Part shown: one piece after another, positions 18,527 to 26,783 of the stretch | How the letters are laid out: every line of letters begins with the position of its first letter | Position numbering within the stretch: position 1 is the stretch's first letter | Assembly (NCBI RefSeq): GCF_003324165.1 | Contig: NW_025407842.1 | Span: 1-26,783 of the forward strand | Direction of reading: 5' to 3' | DNA: 26,783 nucleotides | Source of the DNA: Naegleria lovaniensis | Lineage: Eukaryota > Heterolobosea > Eutetramitea > Acrasida > Naegleriidae | Made by a program: the position numbers and the translations under genes | The notes under the pieces: model-generated | Told to the model about the DNA's origin: nothing | The model's input: only the letters and a program-made list of their open reading frames with translations | Databases searched by the model: none

Positions 18527-20038
18527 ATGCCACAACCTATACACTCCACGACACCTTCCTTGTCACTTCTTCTTCGTCAGCAACTCAATGACTTCTCCCG
18601 ACAATCCATTCTTTTACTCTCATCATTACTTGTCTTGTTTCTTCTCCAACTCTCACATCCCATCACTTCCCAATGTATGTCCAACCTCATTTCCAACACT
18701 TTCACTCCAACTCTACCTCTGGGCAAATTCTATGATGTTTGTCCTGTCGGTTATGTGAACAACAATGGAAAATGTGAAACATTCGAATCGGTGTGGAAGT
18801 CAAAAGTTGGATCGAGCTGTAATGTCACTGCAGATTGTAAATTTACTTCCATGACATGTGTTAAGAAAAAGTGCCTTGTCATGGGAAGAATGATTGGTGA
18901 CCCGTGTGTTGATGCTTCTCAATGTGTTGTCGATGTTTTGGACATGTATGATACTGCCACTTGTTACAAGTCAAAATGTCAACTTGCTATCAAAAAGAAG
19001 GGAGCAGGAATCGGCCAGGTTTGCAATACGCCCACAGAAAATGAAGATTTTGTGACCACTTGTGAAGATGGTGTGTGTCCTCCAAAACTGACTTTTGACA
19101 TGGAACAAAAGTGTGTCAAAATTTCTACTGCCAAGAAGGGAGAAACTTGTGGATTCAATGTGACCACCTCACCTACTACCTCTATTACTGGAATTGTTAT
19201 TTGCGAAACTGGTACAATTTGTTCAGAGAAAATTCAGAATGGAAAATGCAAAACTCAAGTGAAAAGAAATCAAAAATGTGATCCAAAAGCGGACGACCAA
19301 TTGTGTTATGGAAATTTAGTCTGTCGAAAGAAGAATGCAGAAGCAACCGATCATACCTGTGAATATCGTTCCAATATTGGCGAATTTTGTCAAGAAGACA
19401 AGGACTGTGCCTTTACCAACACTCAAATGGTTTCGTGTGAAAATTCAAAATGCATTCGAGCTCGATATTTACCCAATGGACAATCGTGCACCAATCATAC
19501 TCAATGTTACAGTTCATTCTGTGATCCCTCTTCAAAAATTTGCTCTGCATTTGCCTCGAAAGGTTATGCCTGCAATACCAGAAATACAAGTTGCAATTCC
19601 ATTTCATCTCAAGGATGCGCTTGTGATGGAAAAGAATTTATTCCAAATGCTAATGGACGTTGTGTCGCTTCCTGCACTGGAGCATTCAATGATTTACACG
19701 CCTGTCTCTATAACTTGGGTCTCCTTTATTATATCAATATTTTACCCATTCCACAATATTTGGGATTTACACAATTTGCAGATGAAGAATCTTCTGCTTT
19801 TCGAAAGTGTCGTTCGTATTACAACAAATTCTATTCGTGCATGAAGAAGACGTGGACCGATGCTGGAATTTCAACGAGCGGAGGTTCGATTCCTGGCGCT
19901 ACACTTGATGCTGGTCTCGATGAAGGAAGTAGTATCTTGATGCCATTCAGAAATGCAGCTCCTTCATTTAGTGGAATGACTATTTGGCATTGGGGCATGA
20001 TGAGTGTTTTATTAAGTTTGAATTTATTCATGATGTAA
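18527..20038 (+). CDS. Cys-rich secreted surface protein, probably GPI-anchored
   Basis: A single-exon protein of 503 aa. The ATG at 18527 is chosen as the first in frame. A hydrophobic segment at about 28-46 (ILLLSSLLVLFLLQLSHP) should act as signal peptide after a longer than usual N-region. The mature part has about 40 cysteines in repeated units of roughly 40-60 residues (patterns such as GSSCNVTADC, GDPCVDASQC, GEFCQEDKDC, GQSCTNHTQCYSSFC), which resemble small disulfide-knotted EGF/dickkopf-like modules. Several Asn-X-Ser/Thr sites are present. The extreme C-terminus is hydrophobic (MTIWHWGMMSVLLSLNLFMM) with no cytosolic residues after it. This is the layout of a GPI-attachment signal, preceded by small residues. 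Function is unknown; surface adhesion or sensing is a guess. It lies 179 nt after the TMEM131-like gene on the same strand. Confidence 0.8.
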   Translation: MPQPIHSTTPSLSLLLRQQLNDFSRQSILLLSSLLVLFLLQLSHPITSQCMSNLISNTFTPTLPLGKFYDVCPVGYVNNNGKCETFESVWKSKVGSSCNVTADCKFTSMTCVKKKCLVMGRMIGDPCVDASQCVVDVLDMYDTATCYKSKCQLAIKKKGAGIGQVCNTPTENEDFVTTCEDGVCPPKLTFDMEQKCVKISTAKKGETCGFNVTTSPTTSITGIVICETGTICSEKIQNGKCKTQVKRNQKCDPKADDQLCYGNLVCRKKNAEATDHTCEYRSNIGEFCQEDKDCAFTNTQMVSCENSKCIRARYLPNGQSCTNHTQCYSSFCDPSSKICSAFASKGYACNTRNTSCNSISSQGCACDGKEFIPNANGRCVASCTGAFNDLHACLYNLGLLYYINILPIPQYLGFTQFADEESSAFRKCRSYYNKFYSCMKKTWTDAGISTSGGSIPGATLDAGLDEGSSILMPFRNAAPSFSGMTIWHWGMMSVLLSLNLFMM

Positions 20039-20346
20039 AGTATTGAGATGGAACTTGAAATCACTGCATGCCCATGAGTTTACGGTTTTTCATGACGATA
20101 CGATTGTAATTGATACTTCACATTGACAAATCATTAAAGTTTTGATTTCGAAAATGATTAGTTCGAAGTGAGAATTGTCGTTATTCTGGCGACAAGTTTT
20201 CAACGCCATCGTTTCACTCCTTAAAAGACCTTTCCCGCATTATAATGTTACTTCATGGAATCAGGCAATGAGCACGTTTTACCCGATTTTTCAACTTGAC
20301 ATTTCTCTGTCAGCATTCAAAAACATCATCAAAAAAAACTCTCAAA
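20039..20346 (+). promoter_or_regulatory. Intergenic region upstream of the lysozyme gene
   Basis: Between the Cys-rich protein and the lysozyme-like gene. It is AT-rich, has no gene and no repeat visible by eye, and ends in an A-rich leader directly before the ATG at 20347. Confidence 0.4.
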
Positions 20347-21490
20347 ATGAAGCTGACTGTATTCGCCCTCTTGTTGGCTCTCTTTTCTGCCTGTGCTCTC
20401 ATCTTCTCTTCCAGCCAGGTACAAGTTCAAGCCCTCTCTCTTCCCTCTCTCGAAAAACTCATTCGACAACAAGTCGGCAACAAGAAATTTAACAAACTGT
20501 TGAATCGTTTCACCAATTCATTGCTCAACAAAATTCTTCCAAAAGAAGAACATGAAATTCTTTCAGATTCCATGTGGCCAGAGACTCGTTGTACCAATGT
20601 TGAAAGTGCTCTCAATGTTCGAAATGCTCCATATGGATCCATTGTCAGAACTTTGGGCGCTGAAACTCAAGTCACTGTTTATGATGTTAGTTATGCCAAT
20701 GATGGATCGAAATGGGCAAAAATTGGAGACGGTCAATGGGTTTTTGCTAAATATTTAAAGATGGCTTGTCAAAATTCGAATAATAATGGAGATAAGACAA
20801 CAGTAACTCTGGCAAAGATTTTTGAACACGAGGGATTGTGTCAGAATTGGGCTTCAGATAGTGGAAATGATTTCCAAGTAAGTTTGTTTCATGTGTTGTA
20901 TACTTTGCGCGGTTTCAATGTTTGATTCACGTTGTATCATTTTATTGAACATGTGATAACAATCACAGGGTAAAATTGGTAAGTTTCTTTGCAACCCTTA
21001 ATTTCTTCTCAATCTGACAACTGACATTTAATCTTGACGCTCAGGTTACACTTGCATGGGAGTCACTCCATCCCAATGTTGGAACAACCGCAACACCATC
21101 TTTTCGCCTCTCTACTCTGGTTTTGACGGCCATCCTGCTGACTTTTGCAAATACGCCTACGATCAAAATCCTGCAGTTTACAAACAATGTGCAGCTCAAT
21201 TATATGCTCAAAATTATTTCGGTCCAGGAGGTTGTAATCCTCTTCCAATGCCTGCATACTATGTATGTGCTGATATTGCTGTGAACTCTGGAGTGGGTCG
21301 TTCTCAACAATATATTTCAGAATTAGGAGGTTACAATGGACAAAACGCCAAAGAATTTGCACGAGCTTTGAATGAGAAACATCGAGCAGATTATAAGAGA
21401 TGGGGTTGTCCTACTTGTAAGAATAGAGTGTTCCTTGCTGGTTGGTTGGCAAGAGCTGACGAAAGAGATCGATTTATTGATAATTATTAA
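20347..21490 (+). CDS. Secreted bacterial-type lysozyme: SH3b plus GH108-like domain
   Basis: Exons 20347-20877, 20969-20978 and 21045-21490 give 328 aa. A clear signal peptide (MKLTVFALLLALFSACALIF) directs secretion or entry to the phagosome. Residues about 82-141 are a bacterial SH3 (SH3b) wall-binding domain: a CTNVESALNVRNAPYGSIV strand pair and a terminal GQWVFAKYLK. Residues about 153-328 resemble glycoside hydrolase family 108 muramidases: the presumed catalytic Glu162 in FEHEG, a helix with YYVCADIAVNSGVGRSQQYI, and the terminal GWLARADERDRF. It should cleave peptidoglycan of ingested bacteria. The family is mainly bacterial and phage, so horizontal gain is inferred; the introns and signal peptide show that it is a settled eukaryotic gene. 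The 10-nt exon (GGTAAAATTG) restores DFQ-GKIG-YTCMGVT in the active domain. Confidence 0.85.
20969..20978 (+). other. 10-nt microexon of the lysozyme gene
   Basis: It is flanked by CACAG on the left and GTAAGT on the right, with introns of 91 and 66 nt. Ten bases plus the phase-2 start of the next exon encode Gly-Lys-Ile-Gly. Skipping it would shift the frame in the catalytic domain. Confidence 0.8.
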
Positions 21491-21578
21491 GGTTTCTGTA
21501 TTCTTGCTGAGTGTGATAACTTCCTGTGTTGGAATGAAATAAATTTCGTTGGTGAGGTTTGAACACAATAATGAAGAA

Positions 21579-22055
21579 TCAATGATCATCGATAGATGGA
21601 TTCTTGATTTTTGAAAGCACTGTTATTTTCTCATCTTGAAAATCGTGCACTCGATCGAAAATGGTAACTGCAACGTCGTGCGAAATTCCAAGTCGTTCCA
21701 AACCATCCACAGTGATATTCTTTAAAAGATAACCATTCATTTGTTGAGTTTCAAAAACTAACATGTTTGAAGTTTATAAAGAAAAGTGAACCCAAATTAT
21801 GATAAATTCAAAGAACGTACTTTCAACCACCGTATGATTGTATGCTTCTCTACAATACTGTTTCAAGAAGAACATGGTGTTTTTATGATCCCACTCCTCC
21901 ATGGGTGCGCTAGTCAAGTTTTGCTTTAATTCTTCACAATTGTCTTGAACTGCTGAATCTTCTGAGAACATCATGACACTCTCTGCACATGTATGACTGT
22001 TAAGCTGAATCCATTCGGATAGATCCGAGTTACTAGAAGAAGAGTTGAGAAACAT
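21579..22055 (-). CDS. Small SAM-domain protein
   Basis: Two exons, 22055-21821 and 21757-21579, joined over a 63-nt intron (GTACGT...TTAG), give 137 aa. The C-terminal half is a sterile alpha motif. It opens with a WDHKNTMFFLKQY helix, passes the junction as VVE-IFETQQMNGYLL, and ends with the typical ITVDGLERLGISHDVAVTIF helix pair. The first about 60 residues are Ser-rich and have no visible domain. SAM domains mediate protein or RNA contacts and can form polymers. With no second domain, this may be an adaptor; its partner is unknown. It is convergent with the lysozyme gene (88 nt between stops) and divergent from the membrane protein to its right (127 nt between starts). Confidence 0.8.
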
Positions 22056-22182
22056 TTTTTTGAAAGAATGTTTGGAGTAGGAAGAGAAATGTTACCTCTG
22101 TGAAAAGAGACAAATTGAACGTGAATGTGAGATTTCTCTCAAATGACGTGAAAAACAAGGACCTTCCTAGGAGAGAGTGAAT

Positions 22183-23097
22183 ATGACAGAGTACATGGCA
22201 GCAATAAAAGCAAAGGCCTTAAACAAACGAACAATTGAGGTCACACTCACGAAGGACCTTTCTGCAACCCTATTAAAAAAAATGATCAACATTCATGAAA
22301 CGGAAAATAGTAATCGTTCCTCTCTCGATTCATCGTCGTTGGCCCATGTGCAAGGAGCCAATAACAACAACCTCACGACCTCAACTCCGAAGCAAACTAT
22401 ATTTTCCAAATTGAAATTAGAGAGTCCGAGAAGCGGAGGATCCAATTACTTTATTTTACGATTTTTGTTGGATTCCATGATGGTAATGATTTGGATTATT
22501 TGGACCGGAGCACATATGAAATCGATTGGACAATTGTTATGTCCTCCATATTATACAGATGAGTATTGTTCGGCACAAAGTAGTGGAGCGTTTGCTTCGC
22601 AATTGTGGTATTTCTTGGTGCTGGTTCCTTTGGCATTGGTAGGTTCATCAGCTGATGTATACATGATGATGATTAGATTGTTTCCTTTTTACAAATTTAA
22701 ATTTTACAATCATAACAATTACAAAATAATAATGATTCAAATATTATTGGCTTTACTACACACTGCGCCGCCGATATAGGTTTATATATTTTTCATTGTC
22801 ATGATTAGAAAGAAGGCAAAACGAAATCAAAAGTTCTCGCACTACTTGACATGGAGCCTCTTCGTATTGATTAGTCACATCTATTTTTGTGTATTGTTCG
22901 GATTACATGGATCCAACGTGGGTCTCAGTTTTGCATACTTTGGATTGGCTGGTATATTTATTGGAATCATTCCAGACATCTTTTTCATTTGGAGATTTTC
23001 TCGAATCAGACGTGAACAAAAACTGAAAGAAGATTCCGAGTATCATTTATTCTTCTCGACGAGACATCAAGATTTGATTGCAACAAATGTTATTTAA
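22183..23097 (+). CDS. Four-helix membrane protein of unknown family
   Basis: Exons 22183-22638 and 22780-23097 (141-nt intron, GTAGGT...GATATAG, phase 0) give 257 aa. The N-terminal about 80 residues are soluble, with a Ser/Asn-rich linker. Four hydrophobic segments follow: FILRFLLDSMMVMIWIIW, a segment made across the splice junction (LWYFLVLVPLAL joined to VYIFFIVMI), YLTWSLFVLISHIYFCVLFG and a segment starting FAYFGLAGIFIGIIPDIFFI. Two cysteines in CPPYYTDEYC lie in the first loop and could form a disulfide. Basic clusters (RKKAKRNQK and RFSRIRREQK) follow helices two and four, which suggests that these ends are cytosolic. I do not recognise a family or function. Confidence 0.7.
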
Positions 23098-23308
23098 TTG
23101 AGAGAGGAGGCCGATTATGTATGGTAAACTTTGCATTTTGACCATCGATTGATCTATCTTCATCATCGGTTTCGTTACTATCAAAATGCACACAATTATA
23201 ATATACAACATGATATTCATTCAAAACAACTATTTATTATTACTCACGTAATTTCAACTTGTAAAACCTTCATGCACAAATAAGTCATATTTCTGAACAC
23301 TCGAATGC
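23098..23308. other. Convergent 3' intergenic region
   Basis: Between the stops of the four-helix membrane protein (plus) and the ZIP4-like gene (minus). It is AT-rich with no gene seen and presumably holds both 3' ends. Confidence 0.5.
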
Positions 23309-26300
23309 CTAATTAGAAAGCTTCTCAAAGGCAATGGCATATCTCTCAGTGATGGTTTTCACAACTTCTTCCTCTGCACTCAAATAACAACACAGTTTAA
23401 CACTCAATTTCATCCACTCTTGAGCTTTGTCATTTTTCAACAACCTTTACGTGACGTTCGGGCGCAACGAATGAAAGAAAATATACCAAATAGAAAACGT
23501 ACGACACACAACGGCAAACACTTACTTGTAATAATACACTCCATTGTTCCAAGACTCGGTACAAAACCAAACAAATGTATTGTGCTCGCTTTGAACGAAC
23601 TGCTCACTTGGTTTGATTTGATTTAATAATTTTAGCACCTCCTCAAACACTGTATAGCTTTCCTCTCTACTGTTACAAATTTGGATGATTAACGTATAGA
23701 GTGAAACTAGGCACATTTGAAAATTGTACATTCGAAGAATATTTGAAAACGTGAATGGTCCAATGTACACATTGACACTCTGTACTTACGTGCTTTGGAG
23801 TAATTGGTTGAGGTACCATGTAAAATCTTTTTTAGAGCCATTTGCAAAGCATATTTCGCTGCTGCATGATATGTATTGCCATTACTGTCAGCACTACAAC
23901 AAATGGATGCTATCATTTCATATACACCTGGACCTGTAATTGAATCAAGTTTTAAGGTAGCCTTTATGATAGTTTGTGAGGATTAGTCATCATGATTGAA
24001 TTCTCGAAAAAATAATTTTTCATACCATAGATACTACTTACATTAATGACATCTATTACTAGGGCCTCGTCACATCCCAACATGGTTAAGAGTTGAATTT
24101 CTGCCAAATGTACCAGAGGGTAAATCTTGTCTCTGTTAGAGTCCATGCTTTGGTAATCTCGAGCCAGTAATTGAAGCAATTTCTTGCAAGACTGAGTATC
24201 ATCGAGAGCTTTCTGCAAAATTTCTCTATTTTTCTGAGTGAGTTGAGCACCATTCGCGTACTCATCACTTCTCCGAGTGACCTCAACAGCACAATATATT
24301 CTCATGAGATAGCAGTACTTTTGAGTGGTGAGAGTTTCGAGAGATGCATTTCGATATGTGTAGAAGAGGTATGCAAGCCGATAGAACTCAAATGCCATCT
24401 CAACTTGATTTTCATGTACACATTCACCTGCGCTATTCCAGGCAACTCTGTGAAACCATTCAATTTCTGACTCCTCATGTTCTGTAGAGAACAAGTTCGA
24501 GGTTCCTTCTGTTTGAAAATCTTGCATGGTTCTTTGTAGATATTTGAGAACGCTGCTCCTGTCCTTGATAAGGACGGCTAGATAGGTCAATGTTCGCAGA
24601 ATTTGTCCTCTCTCTAACGATAAGCGTTTATCCTTTTGATTTTCTTTCAAGAGTCCTTCTAAAGCATCAATGGCCACCTCATGAATTCCCTCCTTGTAAG
24701 CATCTTGTGCTGCAATGGCAAAGAAGAGAGACTGAAAATCCTCGTCTTGCATCATGAGTTTCAAGTAATTCTTTGCACTTTCAATATTCTTCATGCGAAT
24801 ACTGATTTGATACATCAAGTAATGAGTATGTAGGGACTTGGGGTCCAACTGTTCAGCACTTTCAGCACATGAATGAGCTTCATAGGTTTTGCCTTCTTCC
24901 AAATGGCACCTTGCCATCGATCGTAAAACTTTGGCTCTATCTACAAGATCATCCATTGGAAGTATCTGTAGAGATTGGTTATAGAAAGAAAGTGCACTGG
25001 CATATTCTTTCTTTTGAAAATGTTTCCATGCAATATTCCAAAGGGTACACTGAAATTCTTTCATGGTTGCCTTCATCATGGTACTTGTTTGATAGCGTTG
25101 ATTTAACGCAAGCAATCGTTTTACAATATTCTCAATCTCATCTGAAAGACTTGATGTTTCAGAAGAATTAACCAAAAAGTCGAAATATCTCATCAGAATT
25201 CGTGGCTCCTGCTCTGTAGAGGCATGCAACTCGAGCAGTAATTTATAAGCTTTGGCCGTGATTTCCATCCTTATGTGAATTGAAGGAACATTCGACGTTG
25301 CAAAGTTTTGGTCAAAATTGAAAATTTAGTGAAACCAAGCAACAAATATGAACCGAGCTGCGAAATACGAACTTCATACTTACATTTTTGCCTGGAAAAC
25401 CTCTTTACAAGCAGCAATGGCCAAATCTAATCCTGCCTCTGGTAGACGAATCAGCTCGAGAAGACTTCTCTCTGCTTGTTCCTCTCTTCTTAAAATGGCG
25501 TAAAATTTTACTTCCAAGAATATTCCTTGTGGAGTCTTGCACATGTTATTGGCCATGGTGATACAATTAAGGCCATTCTCTAAATTACCAGTTTCAAGAT
25601 ACGAATTTGAGAGAAGACGTAAAGTCCTCGATTGCTTTTGCAAGCTCTTTCCCTCAGCTACTAGCTCATACAACTCAAAAGAGTCCTTTAGCCAAGGAAT
25701 GGTTTCCTCATACCTCAGTTGACCATTAAGGTCAACTGCATAATTATACTCAATCATGGCAATACGCTGAATCTCGTGAGGTAGCTTGTGAATGAGCTTC
25801 TTTCCTTGTTGAATTGCTGCAAAGGACCCTTGTACATTGTTCGAGCGATATAAACAATCGGCCCTGTCAATACAAACATTTAAGATGGCACTCAGAGCCG
25901 AGTCTGTGCTCTTATCCAAAGGTTCATCGGACATGATGGCACTGCTGTCCAAAGAAGAAGAATTTTCAGAGGATATGGCTGCATTCATATACTTGTCCGC
26001 ATAGACCGCAGCCTTATCGAAACAAACGAGAGCCAACTCATACTCCTTATTCGCGTTACTTGCTGTAGCTGATGATATAGCATCTTCGAATTCAATATCT
26101 CCATCTTCGTCGCGAGCAGGGGCTCCTTTTTTCTTCAGAAGCTTATGGGGAGAGGCTGTTGTGGAAGTATTACTCTTTTTCAATACTAGATAGTCTCGAG
26201 CTGTTTTAGCGTACAATCTCATCATGTTATGAATGACTTTGAGGGTAAGAGTTGAAGGCTTGAGTGATTTTTCAATGACATGACAAGCAACCTTCCTAAC

Positions 26301-26779
26301 TATAGATGAGGAATGCGTTTTGGTTAAGGACCATTCCGATCATCGTGATGGATATTTGAGAGTCATGATCATTTGATTGATGGATTCATATATTCGCTGT
26401 GCTCCAGTAACAACTACCCTTATAGGAGGAACAACCTACCTCTAATGAGTTGCAATTTCAATAATTCATCCAAATTCAAACTGACCAAAAACTTCTTGGC
26501 ATTCTGCTCAACACATTGATTCCATAATTCATAACCCACAGTTTTCAAGAGCTCACTCGGAGATAGTTTTGAAAAGCTTGGCGATGTGGTCGAGGTAGCC
26601 TCTTCCAAACTCCTCACGACTTGCTCAATGGAATCATGAACACTACGATGAGCCTTAATCTCATTGGACAAGACTGGGGTATGAGCGTTTTGATTAACCT
26701 TTTCCTGAGGAAGTTTGTTCCAGAGAGCCTTCAATTCTGCTCCACTTCCTAATTTTATGTTGGAATTGAAGTAAACCAT
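23309..26779 (-). CDS. ZIP4: SPO22/ZIP4/TEX11-type meiotic TPR protein
   Basis: Six exons, 26779-26440, 26299-25384, 25269-24042, 23961-23790, 23706-23526 and 23444-23309, all agree in phase and give 990 aa, close to plant ZIP4 and human TEX11. The whole length is helical TPR-like repeats. Family marks include a TLWNIAWKHFQKKEYASAL block, SMARCHLEEGKTYEAHSCAE, the signature EIEWFHRVAWNSAGE, and the C-terminal TESWNNGVYYYK-LLKNDKAQEW, completed by splicing. In yeast, plants and mammals these proteins belong to the ZMM group, which promotes crossover formation and synapsis in meiosis. The ATG at 26779 fits the expected length, but the frame is open to the window edge, so a further upstream exon or start is possible. 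An acidic, Ser-rich insert lies near residues 150-215. The name could be debated, since only the family is certain. Confidence 0.85.
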
Positions 26780-26783
26780 TTGA

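Noticed and set aside
19335-19844. A 169-codon plus-strand frame inside the Cys-rich gene
   Set aside because: It is out of frame with the Cys-rich protein, lacks the Cys pattern and has no domain.
1-26783. tRNA, rRNA, mobile element or CRISPR features
   Set aside because: I looked at intergenic regions and longer introns on both strands and saw no cloverleaf, conserved rRNA block, transposase-like frame, terminal repeat pair or spaced repeat array.

Overview
The window looks like compact nuclear DNA of a heterolobosean amoeboflagellate, most likely Naegleria (inferred from AT-rich sequence, tightly packed genes, many short GTA(A/G)GT...AG introns of mostly 40-230 nt, Asn/Gln/Ser-rich tracts, and the gene families present). 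It carries eleven protein-coding genes that I could rebuild by joining exons by hand, plus a possible 5' exon cut by the left edge. I found no tRNA, rRNA, transposon or CRISPR. All splice junctions are read from sequence only.

Left block (about 0.4-11.0 kb): five genes all on the minus strand, head to tail, with gaps of only 38-218 nt. In transcription order they are: a Gln/Asn-rich C2-like protein (11008-8378); an Init_tRNA_PT protein, the RIT1 homologue (8339-6480); an endonuclease/exonuclease/phosphatase (CCR4/nocturnin-like) enzyme (6398-5352); a three-part fusion of a 2OG-Fe(II) prolyl-4-hydroxylase-like domain, an F-box and an actin-related domain (5291-2943); and a receptor-type nucleotide cyclase with an OpuAC (glycine betaine/choline type) ligand-binding ectodomain (2724-391).

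Centre (11.0-23.1 kb): a divergent 600-nt intergenic region, then on the plus strand a TMEM131-type lumenal/one-pass membrane protein with a huge disordered tail (11609-18347, with one apparent 1-nt frameshift near 13345), a Cys-rich probably GPI-anchored surface protein (18527-20038), and a secreted SH3b-GH108 bacterial-type lysozyme with a 10-nt microexon (20347-21490). A small SAM-domain protein lies on the minus strand (21579-22055), and a four-helix membrane protein on the plus strand (22183-23097).

Right block (23.3-26.8 kb): a six-exon minus-strand gene for a SPO22/ZIP4/TEX11 meiotic TPR protein (990 aa).

The genes do not form one pathway. Themes are environmental sensing and feeding on bacteria (receptor cyclase, lysozyme, surface protein), RNA processing (RIT1, EEP enzyme), secretory-pathway membrane proteins, and meiosis (ZIP4). 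The strongest novel candidates are the dioxygenase-F-box-ARP fusion, the OpuAC-cyclase receptor with a missing metal-binding Asp, the bacterial-type lysozyme domesticated with introns, and the meiotic ZIP4 gene.
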